From the NCBI RefSeq assembly GCF_025263485.1, contig NZ_CP079863.1, positions 4,650,001-4,714,000 of the forward strand: a stretch of 64,000 nt of DNA, written 5' to 3'. This DNA comes from Mycobacterium sp. SMC-2. GTDB taxonomy: Bacteria > Actinomycetota > Actinomycetes > Mycobacteriales > Mycobacteriaceae. The notes under the pieces were generated by a model. It was given only the letters and a program-made list of their open reading frames with translations, was not told where the DNA came from and made no database searches. The position numbers were made by a program, and so were the translations under genes. Shown piece after piece: positions 1 through 7,719 of the stretch; the first letter of the stretch is position 1, and every line of letters starts with the position of its first letter.

Positions 1-1
1 C

Positions 2-1078
2 CTGCTCGCCCAGGCGCAGTGCTCGGGCCGGGTGCCGACCATCGCCGCCGTGCTCGGCCCCTCGGCGGGACACGGCGCGCTCGTCGCGCCGGTGTGTGAC
101 TTCCGCATCATGAGCAGACAGGGCGCCATCTTCACCGCCGGCCCGCCCGTGGTCAAAGAGTCTACGGGCGAAGACATTTCGAAGGAGGATCTCGGCGGGC
201 CGGATGTCGCGCTGCCCAGCGGGGTGATTCACAACGTCGCCGAGAGCGACGAAGATGTGCTCGACGACATCCGGCGCTACCTGTCCTACTTCCCGCCCAG
301 CGCCTGGTCCTACCCGTCGCCGCTACCCGCCGACCAGACCGGCGAGCCGCGGCAGACACCGGAACTGCTCGACATCATCTCCCGCGACAACCGCCGCGTG
401 TATGACATGCGCGCCGTCCTGGACGTGATCTTCGACCGGCCGGACTGGTTCGAGGTGCAGCCGCAGTACGGCAGGGCGATCATCTGCGCGCTGGCACATC
501 TCGGGGGGCATCCGGTCGCGGTGGTGGCCAACCAGCCCCAGGTGATCGCCGGCTCGATCGACGCGGACGCCGCGGACAAGGCAGCGCACTTCATCCTGGT
601 GGCCGACTCGTTCCACTTGCCGATCGTCTTCCTCGCCGACAACCCCGGCATGCTGCCCGGAAGCCGCTCCGAGCGCAGCGGTGTGCTGCGCGCCGGTGGG
701 CGGATGTTCGCCGCCCAGACCGCGGCCACCACGTTGAAACTGCACGTCACGCTCCGCAAGGCGTACGGATTCGGCTCGATGGTCATGTCGCTGCTGGGTT
801 TCGACCACCAGGTCGCGACCTTCGCCTATCCCGGGGCGACGATGGGCGCGATGAGCGCCGCGGCGCTCAGCCGGGCTTCGCACGCCGGCGAGGACCTCAC
901 CGCCCGGCTGCGCGACGCGGAACTGCAAGCGTCCTACCGCTCGGCGGAACACATGGGTTTCGACGAACTCATCGACCCCGGTGAGACCCGGGACGCCCTG
1001 CTCGCCGCCTTGCGGCGCGGCCTGTCCAGCCGGCAGGCTGCCGCGGAGCCGGTCAGCCGGACCGTCATCTTGCCGTAG
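2..1078 (+). CDS. Acyl-CoA carboxylase carboxyltransferase (beta) subunit, 5' partial
   Basis: Carboxyltransferase subunit of a biotin-dependent acyl-CoA carboxylase (AccD/PccB type), which moves CO2 from carboxybiotin to an acyl-CoA. The frame is open from base 2, so the N-terminus lies outside the window. The visible part has the glycine-rich crotonase-fold loop GPSAGHGAL and the C-domain signature NPGMLPGSRSERSGVLRAGG, which matches the family pattern PGFLPG-x-x-QE-x-x-GIIR-x-GA. The Gln of that pattern is replaced by Ser. The substrate (acetyl-, propionyl- or longer acyl-CoA) cannot be read from this fragment. It converges on the LLM oxidoreductase, with a long hairpin between them. Confidence 0.85.
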   Translation: MLAQAQCSGRVPTIAAVLGPSAGHGALVAPVCDFRIMSRQGAIFTAGPPVVKESTGEDISKEDLGGPDVALPSGVIHNVAESDEDVLDDIRRYLSYFPPSAWSYPSPLPADQTGEPRQTPELLDIISRDNRRVYDMRAVLDVIFDRPDWFEVQPQYGRAIICALAHLGGHPVAVVANQPQVIAGSIDADAADKAAHFILVADSFHLPIVFLADNPGMLPGSRSERSGVLRAGGRMFAAQTAATTLKLHVTLRKAYGFGSMVMSLLGFDHQVATFAYPGATMGAMSAAALSRASHAGEDLTARLRDAELQASYRSAEHMGFDELIDPGETRDALLAALRRGLSSRQAAAEPVSRTVILP

Positions 1079-1114
1079 CGCTCTTCATCCGCGCGATGCC
1101 ACGCACCCGGCCTT

Positions 1115-1175
1115 CGCGAAAGTGCAACCACCGACGGCGCCTCTCGGGGAATGCGCCGCTAGTTGCACTCTCGCG
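1115..1175. terminator. Long hairpin between convergent genes
   Basis: Arms CGCGAAAGTGCAAC (1115-1128) and GTTGCACTCTCGCG (1162-1175) pair over 13 of 14 positions. A second inner pair, GGCGC/GCGCC, lies between them. The structure sits exactly between the converging carboxylase and LLM genes and ends next to the LLM stop codon. It has no U-tract, which is usual for mycobacterial terminators. A bidirectional terminator is the simplest reading. It could also be a copy of a dispersed intergenic repeat. Confidence 0.55.
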
Positions 1176-1176
1176 G

Positions 1177-2205
1177 TCAGCCGGCCCGATACGCCGCGAC
1201 CACAGGCTCGAGTTCGTCCGGCGTCGCGCCGTGCATGATCACCGCGTCGGCCCCGTAGTCGAATTCCTTGCGGACCCGATCCGCGCACTGCCGGGCCGAC
1301 CCGGTGGCCGACGGCTCGAGCCACTCACCGGGAATCAACGTCGCGATGTGCTCGATCTGCTCGGCCGTGGCCTTGTGGTCGATCCCGCCTGCGATGGAAG
1401 TCACCACCGGGTCTTCCCGGAAGCGTTGCAGCACAGCAGGATCCCAGTTGTTCGTCCGCACCATCAGGTCGCCGTAGCCCTGCAGATAGGTGGCCAGGCG
1501 GGCGACCGTCTTCTTCAGCCGCAGCTCTTCGGGCAGGTGGTCACCGACCGTCGCGAAGCACGACCATACCCGAACGCTGTCCGGGTCGCGGCCGGCCTTC
1601 TCGGCCGCGGACTTGACGGTCGCCACGCAGCGCTGCAGCGTCTCGGGGGTGAAGTAGGTGTGCAGGATGACGTCGTCGAACACGCGGCCGCCGAGGTCGA
1701 GGGTCTTGGGCCCGAAAGCCACCAGCGCCAGCCGGATGTCCTCGTTGAAGTCCGGGTCGAGGAACAGGATCGGGTATTTGCCCATGGGTCCGTCGTGGTT
1801 GAAGATCAGTTCGCCGTGCCACAGGCGGCGCATGACCCGGGCCCAGTCCTCCATCTGCGCGGTCGTGACCGCCGGTATGCCGAACGCCCCGTAGATCGCC
1901 GCGATGCCGCGCCCGATGCCCAGGGTGAAGCGCCCGCTGGAGAGCCGGTGCATGGTGGTGGCCCACGATCCGGTGATCAGCGGGTGGCGGGTGTTGTGAT
2001 TGGTTGCGGCGGTGGCGATCTGCATGCGGGTGGTCACCGCACACGCGGCGCCGGTCAGCGACGACGCCTCTTTGACGTTCCAGCGCTCGGAGATGAACGC
2101 GGTGCCGAAGCCCAGCTCCTCACCGCGGCGGGCCTCGTCGACCAGCGTGGCCGGCCCCTCCCCACCGGCACCGGCCAGCAGGTAATAGCCCAATTCATCA
2201 AGCAT
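1177..2205 (-). CDS. LLM-class F420-dependent oxidoreductase (luciferase-like)
   Basis: Luciferase-like TIM-barrel enzyme, most likely using coenzyme F420 as hydride carrier in the cytosol. The N-terminal barrel strand (GYYLLAGAGGEGPATLVDEA), the ISERW segment and the conserved glycine stretch SSGRFTLGIGRG fit the mycobacterial F420-LLM group. Length is 342 aa. The frame stays open to 2244, but the ATG at 2205 is preferred: it lies 8 bp after the stop of the NTF2-fold gene, and a GGAG lies just upstream. It is the last gene of the BVMO-hydrolase-NTF2-LLM operon. The substrate is unknown; a hydride transfer to a ketone, aldehyde or enone intermediate is inferred. Confidence 0.85.
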   Translation of the reverse strand: MLDELGYYLLAGAGGEGPATLVDEARRGEELGFGTAFISERWNVKEASSLTGAACAVTTRMQIATAATNHNTRHPLITGSWATTMHRLSSGRFTLGIGRGIAAIYGAFGIPAVTTAQMEDWARVMRRLWHGELIFNHDGPMGKYPILFLDPDFNEDIRLALVAFGPKTLDLGGRVFDDVILHTYFTPETLQRCVATVKSAAEKAGRDPDSVRVWSCFATVGDHLPEELRLKKTVARLATYLQGYGDLMVRTNNWDPAVLQRFREDPVVTSIAGGIDHKATAEQIEHIATLIPGEWLEPSATGSARQCADRVRKEFDYGADAVIMHGATPDELEPVVAAYRAG

Positions 2206-2213
2206 GCGATCGG

Positions 2214-2594
2214 TCAACTCCAAACTCCTTGCTGGTAGCCGCAATTCCAGACTTCGGTGATCTTCCCGTCGACGACGCGGAACATCTCGATGCTGGCGAC
2301 GTTGGTTTCGGTGCCGTCCTTGGCCGTCATCGACGAGTCGTAGACGATCGCGACGTGCTCGCCGTCGTCGCCGGCGGCGACGACGTTCAGGTCGAAGCGC
2401 AACTTGTCGAACATCCCCCAGACGTCCTTGACCCGGCTGACCGCCTGTTCACGGGTGAGGGTGTGTGCCTCCCCCACCCCGTGCCGAATCACAGTGTCGG
2501 CGAACAGCTCCTCGGCCAGGCTCAGGTCGCACTCGTTCCACACGACCAGGTTGTAGAGCTCGACCACTTCACGGGCCGTGCGCGGGGCCGCCAT
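2214..2594 (-). CDS. SnoaL/NTF2-like fold protein
   Basis: A 126-aa single-domain alpha+beta barrel protein of the NTF2/SnoaL superfamily. It shows the typical N-terminal helix (REVVELYNLVVWNECDLSLAEELF), then IRHGVGEAHTLTREQ and a C-terminal sheet ending in EVWNCGYQQG. Family members act as small cyclases, isomerases, hydratases or dehydratases, or bind ligands without catalysis. The start codon overlaps the stop of the upstream hydrolase by one base (TGATG), so the two are translationally coupled. Given its place between a hydrolase and an F420 enzyme, an isomerase role on a ring-opened intermediate is possible but only inferred. Confidence 0.75.
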   Translation of the reverse strand: MAAPRTAREVVELYNLVVWNECDLSLAEELFADTVIRHGVGEAHTLTREQAVSRVKDVWGMFDKLRFDLNVVAAGDDGEHVAIVYDSSMTAKDGTETNVASIEMFRVVDGKITEVWNCGYQQGVWS

Positions 2595-3721
2595 CAGCCG
2601 GCCACCTCGCGCAGGAATCGATCGGTCACCCGCTGCACCCGCCGGGAGAAGATGTGTCCCACGTGGCTGCCGTCATACCAGTACAGCCGCCCACCCCAGC
2701 GCTTTTGCAATTCGACCGTGGGGTCGCGCATGGCCATCCGGTCGTGCCAGGCGCCGACGATGAGCCGGCGATCCGGCGGCGGTGCCGGATCCGCCCGCAG
2801 CGGATCGATCACCGACGTCAGCTTCGCGACCTCCGGGGACGCCAGCAGCTCACGGTATCCGTCCCGCGAGGATCCCCAGCGCCCCAGGTGCCGCGCGATC
2901 ATCGCGTTCAGCCCCAGGATCGGCGTGTACAGCGCCACCGCATCGATCTGTCTCTCCAGGTGCGAAACCAGCGCCGCGACCGGAGTACCCATCGAAATCC
3001 CCGCCACCACAACCGCACTCGCCCGCGGTTGGACCCAGCGCACCACCGCGCGGATCTCCGACACCGAGCGCATCATGCCGGCGACGTTGCCCACGGGGTC
3101 CATGTCGGGGTAGGCCGGCCAGTCCCGACGCCGGCAGCCGTGGCCCGGCTGCACCGGCAGCGCGACGTTGAATCCCAGCTGGTGGTGTATTCGGCCGATG
3201 CGACTCAGCAACAGGTCTTCGGTGCCGCCCTGACCGGCGCCGTGCACCCAGACGAGCCACGGCCTCGGGCCGTCGGTGTGCCGGCACAGGTGCACCACCG
3301 CCCTCGCCGGTCCGCCCAGACCCTCGGCTTCCAGCGTTTGCGGCAACGCCGGATCGTGCTCGAAGGCCATCCGCTCGTACGCGAGATTGCCGATGCGCCG
3401 CCGCCGCACCGAGATCGCGCGCAGCGGCGCAGGGTCGGCGTGCGCACGGTCGATGCCCAGGGCGGACAGTTCTTCGGCCGCCGCCGTGCAGCCGGCCAGC
3501 GGCCGGATCGCCGCGGGGGACCCGCCGAGCAGCGAAAAGCTGCTCAGCACAAGCTCATCCAGCATGACCTCGCCGAACTGCCGCACGCCACGCGGCGACA
3601 CCGGCGCCCAGCCGGTCGATTCGTTCAGCCCGGCCAGCGTGCGGGGCAATAACATGCCGAGCTCGCGGGTCGCCTCCCTGGCGAGCCCCAGCCCGCGCGT
3701 CACCTTCGACATGCCATTCAC
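2594..3721 (-). CDS. Alpha/beta hydrolase
   Basis: A 375-aa serine hydrolase. The oxyanion strand LVWVHGAG (around residues 156-163) is followed by a nucleophile elbow GISMG with Ser243, and a late histidine near DGSHVGHIF is the likely third triad member. An N-terminal extension of about 140 residues precedes the hydrolase core. The GTG start at 3721 directly abuts the BVMO stop codon, and an ATG four codons in is an alternative. A Baeyer-Villiger oxygenase immediately upstream makes an ester or lactone a sensible substrate (cleavage of the BVMO product). That role is inferred from context, not from the protein itself. Confidence 0.8.
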   Translation of the reverse strand: MNGMSKVTRGLGLAREATRELGMLLPRTLAGLNESTGWAPVSPRGVRQFGEVMLDELVLSSFSLLGGSPAAIRPLAGCTAAAEELSALGIDRAHADPAPLRAISVRRRRIGNLAYERMAFEHDPALPQTLEAEGLGGPARAVVHLCRHTDGPRPWLVWVHGAGQGGTEDLLLSRIGRIHHQLGFNVALPVQPGHGCRRRDWPAYPDMDPVGNVAGMMRSVSEIRAVVRWVQPRASAVVVAGISMGTPVAALVSHLERQIDAVALYTPILGLNAMIARHLGRWGSSRDGYRELLASPEVAKLTSVIDPLRADPAPPPDRRLIVGAWHDRMAMRDPTVELQKRWGGRLYWYDGSHVGHIFSRRVQRVTDRFLREVAG

Positions 3722-5350
3722 CTAAGCCAGCTTGAATCCGGCGTATCCGCCTGCCGCAATCTGGTCACAGCGGCGCCGGTATTCGGGAATTCCGCCGGTG
3801 TAGCCCATGTACATCCGCTTCTTCTCGGGCACGTTGCCGCCGTTGTACCACGAGTTGCACGACGGGTGGACCAGCACGGTCGGCGCGACGAGCGCGGTGG
3901 CGTGGTCGACCCACTCCTGCTGCGCGGTGGCCAGCGCCTCGATCGTGCGGATCCCGCGGTCCCGCAGGTGTGCGATGCAATCACCGATCCACTCCACATG
4001 CTGTTCCAGCGCGGCGACGAAATTGGTGGCGGCGCTGGGACTGCCCGGACCCTGGATGGTGAAGAGGTTCGGGAAGCCGGCGACCGCCAAACCAAGATAG
4101 GACAGCGGGCCCTTGCCCGCCCAGAACTCGGCCAGCGACATTCCGCCACGGCCGCGAATGTCGATGCGGGACAGCGCCCCGGTCATCGCGTCGAATCCCG
4201 TGGCGTAGACGATGACGTCCAATTCGTAGCAATGCTCCTCGGTGCGGATGCCACCGGGCGTCACCTCGCGGATCGGTGACTTGCGCAGGTCGACGAGGGT
4301 GACGTTGTCCCGGTTGAACGTCTCGTAGTAACCCTGATCGATGATCGGTCGCTTGCATGCGAACGGATGGACGGGCACCAACGAGGCCGCCGTTTCCGGA
4401 TCCTTGACGATGCGGGCCACCGCCTCGCCGTAGAGTTTGGCGGCCATTCGATTGGCCTCGATGTCGAAGAAGATGTCGCCCCAGTTGAGCGCGCCCATGA
4501 CGCCGTGTTCCTCGATGGCGCGCAATTGCTCTTCGCGGGTGGCCGACTTCAGCGGAGGCCTGCCCAGCATCTCCAGCAGCACCGAGAAGGCGCTCAGCCG
4601 CGCCGCCCCGATGGGGTGGGCCCGTTGGGCGGCGCGGATTTCGTCGTAGCGGGCCTTCATCTCGTCCAGCTCGCCGGCCTCGAACCGGTGCACGCGCCAC
4701 GGCAGGGTGTACGCGGGCGAGCGCTGAAACACGCAGAGCCGCCGCGCCTCGGCGGCGACGACGGGAATGAGCTGAACGCCCGTGGAACCGGTCCCGATGA
4801 CGCCCACCCGCTTCCCGGTCAGGTCGAAGCCCTCCTTGGGCCAATTGCTGGTGTACAGCGACGTCCCGGCGAAGCTGTCCATCCCGGGGATGTCGGGTTT
4901 CAGCGGAACGGACAGGATGCCGGAGGCGGCGACGACGAACGGGGCCCGCAAGGTTTCGCCGCCCTGCGTACGCACCAGCCACGCGGCGGCGCCCTCGTCG
5001 AAGGTCATCGCGACGACCTTGGTGCCGAATTGGATGTCGCGGCGAAGATCGAGCCGGTCGGCGACGAAGTTCAGGTAGGCCTCGATCTCAGGCTGGGCAG
5101 GCATCGATTCGGTCCAAACCCATTCCTGCTGAATCTCTTCGGAGAAGCTGTACGAGTATTCGATGCTTTCTATGTCGCAGCGAGCGCCGGGGTAACGGTT
5201 GTACAACCAGGTGCCGCCGACGTTTTCGGCCATCTCCAGCACGCGGGTCCGCATGCCCAACTGACGCAGCCGATGCAGCATGTACAGGCCGGAGAAGCCG
5301 GCGCCGATGACGATGACGTCGAGGCCTGGGTCAGCGTCCACCGTCACCAC
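3722..5350 (-). CDS. Baeyer-Villiger-type flavin monooxygenase with atypical fingerprint
   Basis: FAD- and NADPH-dependent monooxygenase of 542 aa, expected to insert oxygen next to a ketone and yield an ester or lactone. Two Rossmann motifs are clear: GAGFSG (16-21, FAD) and GTGSTG (186-191, NADPH). The second BVMO motif GGTW-x5-PGxxxD is complete at 45-59. The classical FxGxxxHxxxW fingerprint is present at 160-170, but its central His is Tyr166. It is the first gene of the leftward operon. The start lies 72 bp from a TACTGTAA...TTAGTA palindrome shared with four other promoters of the window. It could also be a sibling flavin monooxygenase that acts on amines or sulfur. Confidence 0.82.
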   Translation of the reverse strand: MVTVDADPGLDVIVIGAGFSGLYMLHRLRQLGMRTRVLEMAENVGGTWLYNRYPGARCDIESIEYSYSFSEEIQQEWVWTESMPAQPEIEAYLNFVADRLDLRRDIQFGTKVVAMTFDEGAAAWLVRTQGGETLRAPFVVAASGILSVPLKPDIPGMDSFAGTSLYTSNWPKEGFDLTGKRVGVIGTGSTGVQLIPVVAAEARRLCVFQRSPAYTLPWRVHRFEAGELDEMKARYDEIRAAQRAHPIGAARLSAFSVLLEMLGRPPLKSATREEQLRAIEEHGVMGALNWGDIFFDIEANRMAAKLYGEAVARIVKDPETAASLVPVHPFACKRPIIDQGYYETFNRDNVTLVDLRKSPIREVTPGGIRTEEHCYELDVIVYATGFDAMTGALSRIDIRGRGGMSLAEFWAGKGPLSYLGLAVAGFPNLFTIQGPGSPSAATNFVAALEQHVEWIGDCIAHLRDRGIRTIEALATAQQEWVDHATALVAPTVLVHPSCNSWYNGGNVPEKKRMYMGYTGGIPEYRRRCDQIAAGGYAGFKLA

Positions 5351-5421
5351 CGCTCTTGCAGCTCGTCAGCCGCCTGTGTCATTTCGCTCCTGCCGTGCAC
5401 GGGCCGGACTGCTGAAATCTA

Positions 5422-5440
5422 TACTGTAACGGGCTTAGTA
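5422..5440. promoter_or_regulatory. 19-bp inverted-repeat operator, copy 1
   Basis: TACTGTAACGGGCTTAGTA, extended by one matching A/T pair at 5421 and 5441. It lies in the divergent BVMO/Rieske promoter, 22 bp before the Rieske start. The half-site TACTGTAW is identical in all five copies found. TACTGT also fits an actinobacterial -10 hexamer (TANNNT), so a bound repressor would block polymerase. Confidence 0.7.
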
Positions 5441-5462
5441 TCAGGCAATCGGAGGCGTCGAC

Positions 5463-6455
5463 GTGAAAGTGCCATTCACCTGGAAGGTCACCGGGTGGTT
5501 CATGGTCGGGTGGTCGCCCGAGTTTCCGGTCGGCGAAGTGCGGCCGCTGCGCTACTTCGGCGAGGACCTGGTCGCCTACCGCGACGAGTCCGGCGAGCTG
5601 CACGTTCTCGAAGCGCACTGCAGACACCTCGGCGCGCATATCGGCCACGGCGGCAAGGTGCTGGGCGATTGCGTCGAGTGCCCGTTCCACGGCTGGCGCT
5701 GGGGCCCGGACGGCACCAACCGGTACATCCCCTACCAACCGGACCGGCCCAACCGCGCGCTGCGGCTGCGGGTGTACCCGGTACGTGAGCAGTACGACTG
5801 CGTGTTCATCTGGCACCAGCCGGACGGCAAGGAGCCGCAGTGGGAGATGCCGGACATCTTCAAGAAGTTTCCGCAATTCGAAACCGATCCGGCGGCCTAT
5901 TACCGCGCGTACCCGGAGTTCTCCCGGCGCGCCGAACGCGAGCCGGTGCATCCGCAGATCGTCGCGGAGAACGCTCCCGACAGCGCACATTTCGAATACG
6001 TGCACCACGCCACGGTGACGCCGCGAGTGCTGGACTGGAAGATCGTCGACCACGAGTGGCAGTTCGTCGCGGGCTGGCCGGACGCGCGCAGCGACAACCC
6101 CGAGGACCTCGCGTTGCGGTTCCACAGCCACCTGTTCGGCCTGGGCGGGGCGATCAGCGTCTTCGAGGGCGCGCAGAACCATCGGCTGATCTTCACCTGC
6201 ACGCCGGTCGATGACGAGTGCTCGGACCTGTTCTACTCGATCTGGTGGCCGCGGGTCCCGGGCGATGACTCCGCCGTGCCGGAAGGCAAGCTACGCGACG
6301 TGATCGAAACGCAGTTCCTGTCCACCGTCTTCGACGATCTGCAGATCTGGCGCTACCAGAAGTACGTCGAGCATCCGGCGCTGTCCAAGGTGGACGCGAA
6401 AGGGTACATGGCACTGCGCAAGTGGGCGACGCAGTTCTACGAAGTGCCGGCATGA
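5463..6455 (+). CDS. Rieske non-heme iron oxygenase, KshA-like
   Basis: Terminal oxygenase of a Rieske monooxygenase system, 330 aa. The Rieske [2Fe-2S] ligands are C53-x-H55 and C73-x-x-H76. The mononuclear iron site reads D173-x2-H176-x4-H181 within a segment beginning ENAPDSAH. This layout resembles 3-ketosteroid 9-alpha-hydroxylase oxygenase (KshA) and cholesterol 7-desaturase relatives, so a polycyclic or alicyclic substrate is plausible but unproven. It needs an external reductase, and none is encoded here. GTG start with GGAGG seven bases upstream. Its stop overlaps the next gene (ATGA). Confidence 0.87.
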   Translation: MKVPFTWKVTGWFMVGWSPEFPVGEVRPLRYFGEDLVAYRDESGELHVLEAHCRHLGAHIGHGGKVLGDCVECPFHGWRWGPDGTNRYIPYQPDRPNRALRLRVYPVREQYDCVFIWHQPDGKEPQWEMPDIFKKFPQFETDPAAYYRAYPEFSRRAEREPVHPQIVAENAPDSAHFEYVHHATVTPRVLDWKIVDHEWQFVAGWPDARSDNPEDLALRFHSHLFGLGGAISVFEGAQNHRLIFTCTPVDDECSDLFYSIWWPRVPGDDSAVPEGKLRDVIETQFLSTVFDDLQIWRYQKYVEHPALSKVDAKGYMALRKWATQFYEVPA

Positions 6456-7072
6456 CACCGGACCTCACCGAAATCGCGGCGCCCGAGCACACCGCGATCG
6501 TCACACAGGAATGCCAGGGAGCGGTCATCGGCCCCAACGCCGGGCTGGCGATGCTGGCCGAGGAGGCCCGCCGGGTCGCGCTGCCCAATATCGTGCGGCT
6601 GCTGCCCGTGGCCCGTGCGGCCGGCGTACGCGTCGTGCACTGCTTGGTGCAGCGGCGGCCCGACGGGCTCGGGTCCAACCACAACGCCAAGATCTTCGCC
6701 ATGGGAGATGGTCATGTCGACATCACCCCGGGCACTCCGGGTGCGGCGGTGCTACCCGAATTAGGTCCCGAGCCAAGCGATCTGGTGCTGAGCCGGTGGC
6801 ACGGCGTTGGGCCGATGGGCGGCACCGACCTGGACGCGGTACTGCGCAACCTCGGGGTGTCCACCATCGTGGTCGTCGGGGTGTCGTTGAACATCGCCAT
6901 CCCCAATGTCGTCATGGATGCGGTCAATGCCGCCTACCGCGTGATCGTTCCCCGGGATGCCGTTGCCGGCATCCCCACCGAGTACGGAGAGGCCATCATC
7001 GCCAACACCCTGTCGCTGCTCGCGACCATCACCACCACCGACGAGCTGCTCCAGACATGGACGCGGCGATGA
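6452..7072 (+). CDS. Isochorismatase-fold protein lacking the catalytic triad
   Basis: A 206-aa protein with the cysteine-hydrolase (isochorismatase) fold: an early strand AIVTQECQ, then a helix, TDLDAVLRNLGV and VVVGVSLNIAIP. In active members these segments carry Asp, Lys and Cys. Here the aligned positions read Glu20, Arg115 and Ala149, so the usual nucleophile is missing. It is translationally coupled to the Rieske gene (ATGA) and to the following thioesterase (ATGA). It may be a non-catalytic partner, or an enzyme with a different chemistry such as a lyase or isomerase. The function is not known. Confidence 0.75.
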   Translation: MTPDLTEIAAPEHTAIVTQECQGAVIGPNAGLAMLAEEARRVALPNIVRLLPVARAAGVRVVHCLVQRRPDGLGSNHNAKIFAMGDGHVDITPGTPGAAVLPELGPEPSDLVLSRWHGVGPMGGTDLDAVLRNLGVSTIVVVGVSLNIAIPNVVMDAVNAAYRVIVPRDAVAGIPTEYGEAIIANTLSLLATITTTDELLQTWTRR

Positions 7073-7689
7073 CCGAGACCGCACCCGGCGTGCGCGGCGG
7101 ATTTCCCGAGATCAAGCCGGCCGAGCACGCGCCGCCCGGACTGGGCAGGTTCGTCGACGCGATGCGCCGCCTGCAGGATCTGACCCTCGCCAGCAATCCG
7201 GACAGCTCGGCATGGACGACCGCGGCCCGGCACGTCGAAGAAGCCTGCGCCCTACTGGACGGCCATCAGGTGCCCGAAGGCATGGCGCCGGCCGGCCGGG
7301 TCATCGAACTGCCGGGCCTGGGTCATCCCCTGCTGCCGCCCTGGACCATCACCGAATCCGGGCCGAACGGCGTCACGATGGCCGGACACTTCACCCGATC
7401 GCACGTCGGCGGAAACAACGCCGTGCACGGCGGCATGATCCCCCTGCTCTACGACTGGCTGTTCGGAATGGTGGTCTCCACAGCCGGCACTCCACCCACC
7501 CGTACGGCATACCTGCACGTCGACTACCGAAACATCACCCCGATCGACGAGCCGCTGGCCGCCCGCGGCCGCATCACCGATATCGACGGCAGGAAGATCT
7601 TCATCTCGGCTACCATGACCGCCGCCGACGGTACGCTGCTCACCGAAGCCAACGGCCTGATGGTCCGACTGCTCCCCCACCAGCCGTGA
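7069..7689 (+). CDS. PaaI/hotdog-fold thioesterase
   Basis: A 206-aa protein with a C-terminal hotdog domain. The core sequence NNAVHGGMIPLLYDWLFG is the PaaI-type HGG motif that starts the central hotdog helix, followed by TAYLHVDYRNITPI. About 110 residues precede the domain. Expected reaction: hydrolysis of an acyl-CoA thioester, or salvage of CoA during catabolism. The ATG at 7069 overlaps the upstream stop (ATGA). An in-frame ATG at 7057 is an alternative. It sits directly before an acyl-CoA ligase in the same transcript. Confidence 0.82.
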   Translation: MTETAPGVRGGFPEIKPAEHAPPGLGRFVDAMRRLQDLTLASNPDSSAWTTAARHVEEACALLDGHQVPEGMAPAGRVIELPGLGHPLLPPWTITESGPNGVTMAGHFTRSHVGGNNAVHGGMIPLLYDWLFGMVVSTAGTPPTRTAYLHVDYRNITPIDEPLAARGRITDIDGRKIFISATMTAADGTLLTEANGLMVRLLPHQP

Positions 7690-7719
7690 AAGCGCGAGCG
7701 TGACTACATGAGAGGCCTG

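Noticed and set aside
2206..2244. Upstream start of the LLM oxidoreductase
   Set aside because: It would overlap the NTF2-fold gene by 31 bases, and the extra residues do not belong to the fold. ATG 2205 is preferred.
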